A stretch of DNA of 5,386 bases from Gallionella sp. (GTDB taxonomy: Bacteria > Pseudomonadota > Gammaproteobacteria > Burkholderiales > Gallionellaceae), in NCBI GenBank assembly GCA_024654105.1, contig JANLID010000183.1, positions 1 through 5,386 on the forward strand, given 5' to 3'. The notes below the pieces were generated by a model. That model saw nothing but the letters and a program-made list of their open reading frames with translations. It was not told the DNA's origin and did no database searches. Each line of letters begins with the position of its first letter. The stretch's first letter is position 1. Made by a program: the position numbers and the translations under genes. This document shows positions 1 through 5,386 of the stretch, piece after piece.

Positions 1-1
1 C

Positions 2-268
2 GTCGAGACGGAAATACTCAGCAAGGAAACCGGCATTGAGACCGGGCTGGCTGCGCAACTGGTAAAGATCGGCCAAACCGCGCGCAACCTGAAAGGGCAT
101 GGTCTGGATGAAGGTATCTCGACACGATTGCTGGTGTATGCGGCCATGCTGATTAAAGGCGGAGTTGAACCGCGTGCCGCGTGCCGCATGGCGCTGGTGC
201 GTCCGATCACCGACGACGCGGACATCCGCGATACGCTGGATCATGCGATTGATGCGGTGTTCGGGTAG
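2..268 (+). CDS. cbbQ: CbbQ, Rubisco activase AAA+ ATPase (C-terminal part)
   Basis: This is the last 88 residues of a frame that enters from the left edge and stops at TAG 266-268. CbbQ is a MoxR-group AAA+ ATPase; its hexamer, with CbbO bound, remodels inhibited Rubisco in the cytoplasm. The Walker A and B motifs lie outside the window. What remains is the small C-terminal helical domain typical of CbbQ/NorQ proteins, with the stretches LVKIGQTARNLKG, GISTRLLVYAAMLIKGG and RMALVRPITDD; the Arg of STR is in a sensor-2-like position. The tail ends DHAIDAVFG. NorQ (nitric oxide reductase maturation) is the close relative, but the partner downstream has CbbO length, which favours CbbQ. The stop codon is formed by the GTAG end of a palindromic repeat that begins at 265. 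Without that element the frame would run on to TGA 370-372, so the present C terminus may have been set by the insertion (inference). Confidence 0.88.
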   Translation, partial: VETEILSKETGIETGLAAQLVKIGQTARNLKGHGLDEGISTRLLVYAAMLIKGGVEPRAACRMALVRPITDDADIRDTLDHAIDAVFG

Positions 269-332
269 GTGCGGATTTATCCGCACTGCACTATTCAGGC
301 AACAATAATTGTGCGAATGAATTCGCACCTAC
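265..332. repeat. REP-pair (BIME-like) palindromic element between cbbQ and cbbO
   Basis: The layout is GTAG (265-268), a hairpin with arms GTGCGGAT (269-276) and ATCCGCAC (279-286), a 24-nt spacer (287-310), a second hairpin with arms GTGCGAAT (311-318) and ATTCGCAC (321-328), then CTAC (329-332). The outer nine bases are a perfect inverted repeat (265-273 with 324-332), so the whole unit can also fold as one long stem with the spacer in the loop. A GTAG tetranucleotide next to a short hairpin, in inverted pairs, is the known hallmark of REP/BIME elements moved by RAYT (TnpA-REP) transposases. It may affect message stability or partial termination between the two genes. There is no T-run directly after it; a T6 run at 351-356 is too far away to make a classical terminator. 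Confidence 0.75.
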
Positions 333-380
333 GCAGATCGTAACCCACACTTTTTTGCTCACAGCTTGCTGAAAAAGATC

Positions 381-2762
381 ATGGAAACCGCAACCATACC
401 CGCCGAACTGGAAGCCTACTGGAAGCAGCTTGACTGCGGCTTCCCGCGCGTCAAACCGGTGTTTGCCGATTGCATGCGCGAGGCATTGGCAAAGCTTTCC
501 AAACAGGGGGTAGAGGCTTACATCGAAAACGCGCGCTTCCTCGGCAAGATGGGGCGCGGCGCGGAGCCGATCCTGATTTTTCTGGAAGAATGGCCGGCGG
601 CAGCCAAGACGCTGGGGGAAAATGCGCTGCCCGCCATTATGGAATGTATCCACAGGATGTGGAAGTCGCCCAACGGCAATGCCATCAAGCCATTCCTGCA
701 ATCATTGCCGGCCACTGCGCGGCGCCTGCAATCGCCGGGGCTGTTGCGCGACTATCTGGACATTGTGCTGGATTTCATGGAGCGCACCACCAGTTCGATC
801 CACGGCATCCATCAGACTTTCCCCAGCCCGGGGCTGCCGGAATTTTTCAAGAAGATTCCGCTGCTGCTCGGTCAGCTCTCTCTGGAGGGGTTGAAAAACT
901 GGGTGGAATATGGCGTGCGCTATTACAAGGATCATCCGGACCGGCAGATCGATTACTTCAGCCTGCAATCGGCGGACAGCCGTGCGGTGTTGCAGCGTGA
1001 ACGGCACGGTACGCTGCTGGTGGACAACGAGCGCAAGCTGGACATGTATTTGCGCGGGCTGTGGCGGGATGAAGACCAACTGATCCCCTATTCCGGCGCG
1101 TTCGACGAATTGCGCAAACCAATCCCTTATTACGACAAGCTCGGCATCCGCCTGCCGGATGTATATGACGACTTCATCCCCTCCGTAGGGTGCACTCCGT
1201 GCACCATTTTCGGTGCACGGAGTGCACCCTACGAGGCACAGCGTATCTCAGGCATAGACCGCTACCGTGCCATACTTGCGCACATTGCCGGACACCGCCG
1301 CTGGACAACCGCCATTTTTGCCGACAATTTCGCCCCATTCCAGCGCATGGCGGCGGAATTTCTGGAAGACAGCCGCGTGGAATATCTGGCGATGCGCGAG
1401 TATCCCGGCCTGCGCCGCATTTTCATGGCGTTGCATCCCATTCCTGCCGAAGATGCCTGCGATCCCGAGCTGGAATCCGGCGTGCGCCATCGCCTGACGA
1501 TGCTGTCGCGCGCCATTCTCGATCCGCGCCATCCGTATAAAAATCCGCATGTCGTCGAGTTTGCACAACGCTTCCACATGCTGATGCAACAGGGCGACAT
1601 GATAACCAATGACTTGGCTGTCGTTTCTGGACAGCCTAGTCAGATGGCTAGTAGTTTGTCCAGCACACAGGAAATTGCCGATCTGGCGGTTGCGTTTGTA
1701 GCCAAGGCCCGCCGCCAGAGCGACCAGCTTGCCAAGATGTATTTCAAAGACACGGTGGTGGATTACCGCGACGACAATCGCCAGATGTGGAAATTCATCG
1801 AAGAAGGCGACGAGGAAGAGGCGTTCGACGAACCGCGCAAGATCGAGCCGGGCGAGGAGCTGAAAGGCCTGCCACCGCGCCATTATCACGAATGGGATTA
1901 CCAAAATCAGAGCTATCGCCCGGATTGGGTAAGCGTGTATGAAGGACTGCATCCATCGGGCAACGCCTCAGATATCGATAAATTGCTGGCAAAACATGCC
2001 GGACTGGCCAAGCGCCTGAAGAAAATGCTCGACCTGCTCAAGCCGCAGGACAAGGTGCGCATCCGCTATCAGGAAGACGGCAGCGAGCTGGATCTGGATG
2101 TCGCGTTGCGTTCGCTGATAGACTACAAGAGCGGTGCAACGCCCGACCCGCGCATCAACATGAGCCACAAGACCAGCGGGCGCAATATCGCAGTGATGCT
2201 GCTGCTGGATTTGTCGGAATCGCTCAACGAAAAGGCCGCAGGCTGCGACCAGACCATTCTGGAACTGAGCCAGGAGGCGGTGTCGCTGCTGGCCTGGGCG
2301 ATCGAAAAACTGGGCGACCCGTTCGCCATCGCAGGGTTTCGTTCCAATACCCGGCACGACGTGCGCTATCTGCACATCAAGGGCTACAGCGAGCATTGGG
2401 ACGATCAGGTGAAAGGGCGGCTGGCGGCGATGGAAGCCAACTATTCCACGCGCATGGGAGCCGCGATGCGCCATGCCGCGCATTATCTGGAACAACAACA
2501 GGCCGACAAAAAATTGATGCTGATCCTCACCGACGGGGAGCCTTCGGACATCGACAGCAAGAACGGCCGGTTATTGATCGAGGACGCGCGGCAGGCGGTG
2601 AAAGAACTGGACCGGCAGGGCATTTATACCTATTGCATTAACCTTGACCACAAGGCCGATGAGTATGTTGCGGACATTTTCGGCAAGCAATACACCATCA
2701 TCGACCGGGTGGCGCAGTTGCCGGAAAAGCTGCCCACGCTTTTCCTGGCCCTGACGAAGTGA
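381..2762 (+). CDS. cbbO: CbbO, vWA-domain adaptor of the CbbQO Rubisco activase
   Basis: CbbO binds the CbbQ hexamer and, through the metal site (MIDAS) of its vWA domain, docks it on Rubisco so that inhibitory sugar phosphates are released. The protein has 793 residues, in the CbbO range and longer than NorD (about 600-650). The long N-terminal part is mostly helical. A DTVVDYRDDNRQMWKF stretch and an acidic run (EEGDEEE, from residue 474) precede a C-terminal vWA domain at about 600-790. MIDAS residues are visible as D610-x-S612-x-S614 (DLSES), T690 (STRMG) and D718 (LTDGEPSD), so the site looks intact. ATG 381 is preferred, with a weak purine-rich stretch just upstream; an in-frame TTG at 366 would add five residues. 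cbbQ ends 112 nt upstream, so cotranscription is likely. Residues 269-284 are encoded entirely by a palindromic repeat (1185-1232). Residues about 411-430 have codon use unlike the rest. No frameshift is seen. Confidence 0.92.
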   Translation: METATIPAELEAYWKQLDCGFPRVKPVFADCMREALAKLSKQGVEAYIENARFLGKMGRGAEPILIFLEEWPAAAKTLGENALPAIMECIHRMWKSPNGNAIKPFLQSLPATARRLQSPGLLRDYLDIVLDFMERTTSSIHGIHQTFPSPGLPEFFKKIPLLLGQLSLEGLKNWVEYGVRYYKDHPDRQIDYFSLQSADSRAVLQRERHGTLLVDNERKLDMYLRGLWRDEDQLIPYSGAFDELRKPIPYYDKLGIRLPDVYDDFIPSVGCTPCTIFGARSAPYEAQRISGIDRYRAILAHIAGHRRWTTAIFADNFAPFQRMAAEFLEDSRVEYLAMREYPGLRRIFMALHPIPAEDACDPELESGVRHRLTMLSRAILDPRHPYKNPHVVEFAQRFHMLMQQGDMITNDLAVVSGQPSQMASSLSSTQEIADLAVAFVAKARRQSDQLAKMYFKDTVVDYRDDNRQMWKFIEEGDEEEAFDEPRKIEPGEELKGLPPRHYHEWDYQNQSYRPDWVSVYEGLHPSGNASDIDKLLAKHAGLAKRLKKMLDLLKPQDKVRIRYQEDGSELDLDVALRSLIDYKSGATPDPRINMSHKTSGRNIAVMLLLDLSESLNEKAAGCDQTILELSQEAVSLLAWAIEKLGDPFAIAGFRSNTRHDVRYLHIKGYSEHWDDQVKGRLAAMEANYSTRMGAAMRHAAHYLEQQQADKKLMLILTDGEPSDIDSKNGRLLIEDARQAVKELDRQGIYTYCINLDHKADEYVADIFGKQYTIIDRVAQLPEKLPTLFLALTK
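1185..1232. repeat. 48-nt BIME-like REP pair inside the cbbO reading frame
   Basis: The element reads GTAG (1185-1188), hairpin GGTGCAC-TCC-GTGCACC (1189-1205), spacer ATTTTC (1206-1211), hairpin GGTGCAC-GGA-GTGCACC (1212-1228), CTAC (1229-1232). The two halves are a perfect 21-bp inverted repeat; C1184 and G1233 add a 22nd pair. It starts exactly at a codon boundary and is 16 codons long, encoding VGCTPCTIFGARSAPY as residues 269-284 of CbbO. It has the same GTAG/CTAC ends and two-hairpin layout as the element at 265-332, but a shorter spacer and different stem bases. That it is an insertion is inferred from this structure, and the precise homologue alignment has not been done. Confidence 0.8.
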
Positions 2763-2797
2763 GGGACAGCTTTTCTGGCCTTGGTCGGTTAGACAAG

Positions 2798-3685
2798 CTA
2801 CTCGTCGTCAAACGCCACATCGCCTTCCGCCACCTCATCGCCGAGTTTGAGGCGCTTGAAATCGAACAAGCCTGCGTCGAGCAAATGCGACGGCGCAACA
2901 TTCTGCATGGCGGTGAAGATGGTCTGGCTGCGCCCCGGATACTCCAGCTCCCATGCGGCGAGCATTTGCTTGATGTTCTGGCGCTGCATGTTTGGCCGTC
3001 CCTCGAAACTCGCCGCAAGCGGCTCGTTTTCCTGCGAGCCGCACAGGTTGCACGGAATGATCGGGAATTCCATGCCGCGCGCATAGCGGGCGATATCCTT
3101 TTCCGCGCAATAGACCAGCGGGCGGATCACGATGTGGTCGCCCTTGTCGGTCACCAGCTTGGGCGGCATGGCCTTGAGCTTGCCGCCGAAAAACATGTTC
3201 AGGAACAGCGTCTCGATCATGTCGTCGCGGTGGTGCCCCAGCGCGATCTTGTTCGCGCCGAGCTCGTGCGCGACGCGGTAGATGATGCCGCGCCGCAGCC
3301 GCGAGCACAGCGAGCAGGTGGTCTTGCCCTCGGGGATTTTCTCCTTGACGATGGAATAGGTATCCTGATTTTCGATGTGGTATTCCACGCCGATGGACTT
3401 CAGATAATTCGGCAGCACTTCTTCGGGGAAGCCCGGCTGTTTCTGGTCGAGGTTCATCGCGACGATGCGGAAATCGATGGGCGCGCGCTTGCGCAGGGTG
3501 AGCAGGACGTCGAGCAGGGTATAGGAATCCTTGCCCCCGGACAGGCACACCATCACGCTGTCGCCGTGCTCGATCATGTTGAAGTCGGCGATCGCCTTGC
3601 CGACCTGATGTTCGATCCGCCCCTTGAGGCGGTTGAAATTGGTGGAGTGGCGCTCGAAATAGATGGGTTGTGCAATGTCGTTCAT
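2798..3685 (-). CDS. ttcA: TtcA, tRNA 2-thiocytidine(32) synthase
   Basis: TtcA adenylates and thiolates cytidine 32 in the anticodon loop of certain tRNAs, using ATP, a sulfur donor and a 4Fe-4S cluster. The 295-residue protein is close to the usual length (E. coli about 311). The PP-loop ATP-binding motif SGGKDS lies at residues 49-54. The first Cys pair is C124-x-x-C127 (TTCSLCSRLRR) and the second C212-x-x-C215 (PCNLCGSQ). In E. coli TtcA three cysteines hold the cluster, two in the first CxxC and one in the second region. The GHHRDDMIETLFLN stretch is a family hallmark. Start: ATG at 3685 follows GGGAA (3695-3691) at good spacing; an in-frame TTG at 3697 overlaps that ribosome site and is unlikely. 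It lies 24 nt downstream of the pteridine reductase gene, probably cotranscribed. The tail ends acidic (EGDVAFDDE). It converges with cbbO, with 35 nt between the stops. Confidence 0.95.
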   Translation of the reverse strand: MNDIAQPIYFERHSTNFNRLKGRIEHQVGKAIADFNMIEHGDSVMVCLSGGKDSYTLLDVLLTLRKRAPIDFRIVAMNLDQKQPGFPEEVLPNYLKSIGVEYHIENQDTYSIVKEKIPEGKTTCSLCSRLRRGIIYRVAHELGANKIALGHHRDDMIETLFLNMFFGGKLKAMPPKLVTDKGDHIVIRPLVYCAEKDIARYARGMEFPIIPCNLCGSQENEPLAASFEGRPNMQRQNIKQMLAAWELEYPGRSQTIFTAMQNVAPSHLLDAGLFDFKRLKLGDEVAEGDVAFDDE

Positions 3686-3709
3686 GAAAATTCCCAAATA
3701 AAAATCCAG

Positions 3710-4450
3710 TTAAATGTTGATGCTTCTGCCGCCGTCGACGGCAATGATCTGCCCGGTAACATAGGGCGCATCCTGAATCAGGAAAGCCACGGTCCTGGCG
3801 ATATCGTCCGGTTCGCCTTCGCGCTTGAGCAGCGTATGCGCGACGATCTTGCGGCGCTGCTCCTCGTCCATCCAGGATGCGTTTTCCGGCCATACGATGA
3901 CGCCCGGTGCGACGGCGTTAACGCGCACCTGCGGCGCCATCTCCTGTGCCAGCGCGCGGGTCAGCGCGGCCAGCCCGGCCTTGGCGACGCTGTACAGCAG
4001 ATGCCCGTGCATCGGGCGTTCGGCATGGATGTCCGCGATATTCACGATGCAGCCATGCCGGCGGCGCAATTCGGCCGCTGCCGTTTGCGCAAGGAATAGC
4101 GGCGCGCGCAGGTTGGTGCCAAGCAGGTCGTGCCACTGCTGTTCGTTCACCTCCGCCAGCGGCGTGGCGTAAAAACTGGACGCATTGTTGACCAATGCGT
4201 CCAGTTGCCCGAAATTCTTGATGACTTTGTGAACCAGTTTTGGCAATGCGTTCATGTCCAGCAGATCGGCCTGAAATATGGCGGCGCTTTTCGGGCGCAG
4301 TTTATTCAACTCGTCTTGCAAAGCCAAAGCCTCTTGCGCGGAACTGTGGTAATGCACGGCGAGCTCTGCGCCTGCCGCGTGCAGGCGGCGGCAAATCGCC
4401 GCGCCAACGCGCTTCGCGCCGCCGGTCACCAATATCACTTTGCCTTGCAT
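3710..4450 (-). CDS. Pteridine reductase, FolM/PTR1-like SDR
   Basis: This is an NADPH-dependent short-chain dehydrogenase/reductase of 246 residues, a normal size for the family. Features that point to pteridine reductase rather than a generic SDR are the cofactor motif T9-G-G-A-K-R14-V-G16 (TGxxxRxG instead of TGxxxGxG) and an Asp at 140 (INIADIHAERP) where most SDRs carry the catalytic Ser. With Y153 and K157 (YSVAK) this gives the D-Y-K triad, with the same 13-residue Asp-Tyr spacing as Leishmania PTR1. NNAS is at 88-91 and the C-terminal VTGQIIAVDGGRS segment is typical. Likely role: reduction of dihydropteridines (dihydromonapterin or dihydrofolate) in the cytoplasm; the exact substrate cannot be told from sequence. 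Start: ATG 4450 lies six bases after GGAG (4460-4457); an upstream GTG (4462) overlaps that ribosome site. It is probably the first gene of a transcript with ttcA. Confidence 0.88.
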   Translation of the reverse strand: MQGKVILVTGGAKRVGAAICRRLHAAGAELAVHYHSSAQEALALQDELNKLRPKSAAIFQADLLDMNALPKLVHKVIKNFGQLDALVNNASSFYATPLAEVNEQQWHDLLGTNLRAPLFLAQTAAAELRRRHGCIVNIADIHAERPMHGHLLYSVAKAGLAALTRALAQEMAPQVRVNAVAPGVIVWPENASWMDEEQRRKIVAHTLLKREGEPDDIARTVAFLIQDAPYVTGQIIAVDGGRSINI

Positions 4451-4465
4451 CGCACTCTCCACAAA

Positions 4466-4606
4466 CAGTTTGCTAAAAACTACTGCGGAGGATCATCTGC
4501 GGTGTTGCGCGGCACTCGAAATCCTCATGTACCTTTTGTACATTCCGGTTTCTGCGTTCCGTGCGCCTTGCATCTGACCTTCCTCGCTACGTTTTTATTC
4601 AAACTG
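4466..4606. repeat. Imperfect palindrome of about 141 nt in a divergent intergenic region
   Basis: Outer arms CAGTTTG (4466-4472) and CAAACTG (4600-4606) are perfectly complementary. Inner matches include GAGGA (4488-4492) with TCCTC (4581-4585). The apex is a perfect hairpin, ATGTAC (4527-4532), loop CTTTT, GTACAT (4538-4543). All share a centre near 4535-4536, so the arms are about 65-70 nt with interruptions. A 7-bp direct repeat TGCTAAA at 4471-4477 and 4605-4611 lies near the ends and may be a target duplication or chance. It occupies most of the 189 nt between the pteridine reductase and methyltransferase genes. From memory it resembles a dispersed intergenic repeat of betaproteobacteria (core with CTCATGTAC and TTCCGTGCGCC); I could not check this. 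No coding capacity is credible inside it. Confidence 0.6.
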
Positions 4607-4611
4607 CTAAA

Positions 4612-4632
4612 CTTATACATTGTTGAATTATA
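4612..4632 (-). promoter_or_regulatory. Candidate -10 elements for the leftward (pteridine reductase-ttcA) transcript
   Basis: Read on the - strand, the sequence contains a perfect TATAAT (4632-4627) and a second TATAAG (4617-4612). Neither has a good TTGACA-like box at 16-18 nt upstream, so support is only from the -10 hexamers and the location in the divergent region. If either is used, the palindrome at 4466-4606 would be transcribed as the leader of the leftward mRNA. The TATAAT sits next to the start codon of the rightward methyltransferase gene. Confidence 0.3.
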
Positions 4633-4639
4633 CCCGACC

Positions 4640-5386
4640 ATGCCGACAACCCTGCCCACACCCAGCCCGGAAGCCGCACAACACAGCGCCCGCTTATGCG
4701 AATTCATCCGCCGCGACATTGCCGGGCATGGCGGGTGGATTCCCTTTGCGCGCTACATGGAGTTGGCCCTGTACGCGCCGGGGTTGGGTTATTACACGGC
4801 GGGAGCGCGCAAATTCGGCGCGGCGGGTGACTTTATCACCGCGCCGGAACTGTCGCCGCTATTCGGCCGTACAGTGGCGCGGCAAATGGCAGAAATCATG
4901 GCAGCCAGCGCACCACACATTCTGGAGCTGGGGGCGGGCAGCGGCAAACTGGCGGCGGATATGCTTGGCGAACTGGAGCAACTCGGCAGTCTGCCTGATA
5001 GTTACGCGATCCTGGAAGTGAGCGCCGACTTGCGCGCACGCCAGCAGGCCTTGTTGCGTGAATATCTGCCGCACCTGATCGATCGCGTGCATTGGCTGGA
5101 TGCACTGCCGGAAAAATTCAGCGGTGCGATCATCGCCAACGAGGTGCTCGATGCACTGCCGGTGCATCTGCTGCATTGGCAGGGCAGCGCACTGACCGAG
5201 CGCGGTGTGGCCAATGACGATACAGAGTTTATCTGGCAGGAACGCACCGTCAACGATGCTGCCTTGCTGCATGCCGCGCAACAAATCAACGTGCCGGACG
5301 ATTACGTCAGTGAAATTTGTCTCGCCGCGCGCGGCCTGATCAACAGCCTGGCAAGCTGCCTGAAACGGGGCGCGCTGCTGTTCATC
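4640..5386 (+). CDS. MidA/NDUFAF7-type (COG1565, DUF185) SAM-dependent methyltransferase, 5' part
   Basis: The frame is open from ATG 4640 to the window end, giving 249 residues of a family usually about 380 long, so the C-terminal third is missing. Family hallmarks are YMELALYAPGLGYY (39-52) and GDFITAPELSPLFG (63-76), the SAM-binding motif I LELGAGSGK with glycines at 98, 100 and 102, and ANEVLDALPVH with N167 and D171. The mitochondrial relative NDUFAF7 methylates an arginine of complex I subunit NDUFS2; the bacterial target is not firmly known, so a role in protein arginine methylation is inference. No clear ribosome-binding site precedes the ATG (GAATTATACCCGACC), so initiation may be weak or the message nearly leaderless. 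No in-frame ATG, GTG or TTG was seen in the short stretch just upstream. It is divergent from the pteridine reductase gene. Confidence 0.87.
   Translation, partial: MPTTLPTPSPEAAQHSARLCEFIRRDIAGHGGWIPFARYMELALYAPGLGYYTAGARKFGAAGDFITAPELSPLFGRTVARQMAEIMAASAPHILELGAGSGKLAADMLGELEQLGSLPDSYAILEVSADLRARQQALLREYLPHLIDRVHWLDALPEKFSGAIIANEVLDALPVHLLHWQGSALTERGVANDDTEFIWQERTVNDAALLHAAQQINVPDDYVSEICLAARGLINSLASCLKRGALLFI

Noticed and set aside
265..356. The repeat after cbbQ plus the T6 run at 351-356, as an intrinsic terminator.
   Set aside because: The T-run is 18 nt beyond the end of the last stem, so the classical layout is absent.
1248..1952. A 234-codon - strand frame inside cbbO.
   Set aside because: It is fully antisense to the well-supported cbbO frame and shows no family features.
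2768..2799. A possible hairpin (AGCTT...AAGCT with a weak inner stem of G-T pairs) between the convergent stops of cbbO and ttcA, considered as a bidirectional terminator.
   Set aside because: The inner stem depends on G-T pairs and neither strand has a T-run after it. It is too weak to call.
2835..3893. A 352-codon - strand frame overlapping ttcA and the pteridine reductase in another phase.
   Set aside because: It spans the boundary of two real genes, is rich in Arg/Ala/Gln as expected of a shifted frame, and has no motif.
2759..4099. A 446-codon open frame on the + strand opposite ttcA and the pteridine reductase gene.
   Set aside because: It lies antisense to two genes with intact family motifs. 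Its translation shows no recognisable domain, and long antisense frames are common in GC-rich codon patterns.
4525..4719. A 64-codon - strand frame across the palindrome and the start of the methyltransferase gene.
   Set aside because: It lies mostly within the repeat and antisense to the methyltransferase N terminus, and is not protein-like.

Overview
The window reads as part of the chromosome of an autotrophic betaproteobacterium. The GC content is moderate to high, a Rubisco-activase gene pair (cbbQ-cbbO) sits at the left, and the housekeeping genes on the right look betaproteobacterial. My best guess is Gallionellaceae/Nitrosomonadales (iron- or sulfur-oxidising relatives). That guess rests on protein style and on remembered intergenic repeats, not on a search.

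Left part (1-2762, + strand): the 3' end of cbbQ (MoxR-type AAA+ ATPase) is followed by complete cbbO (von Willebrand factor A adaptor). Together they form the CbbQO Rubisco activase, which uses ATP to strip inhibitory sugar phosphates from Rubisco. The Rubisco genes would be expected just upstream, outside the window. The gap between the two genes holds a REP/BIME-type element (265-332) whose first bases supply the cbbQ stop codon. A second, 48-nt BIME-like element (1185-1232) lies inside the cbbO reading frame and adds exactly 16 codons.

Middle (2763-4450, - strand): ttcA (tRNA 2-thiocytidine synthase, PP-loop/Fe-S) and, upstream of it by 24 nt, a FolM/PTR1-like pteridine reductase of the SDR family. 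Both point left and probably form one transcript, converging on cbbO with only 35 nt between the stop codons.

Right part (4451-5386): a 189-nt divergent intergenic region is dominated by a roughly 141-nt imperfect palindrome (4466-4606). It is followed by the 5' two-thirds of a MidA/NDUFAF7-type SAM-dependent methyltransferase on the + strand, cut by the window end.

No tRNA, rRNA, CRISPR array, integrase or transposase is visible. I see no new multi-gene system here. The notable content is the small palindromic repeats, above all the one translated as part of CbbO.
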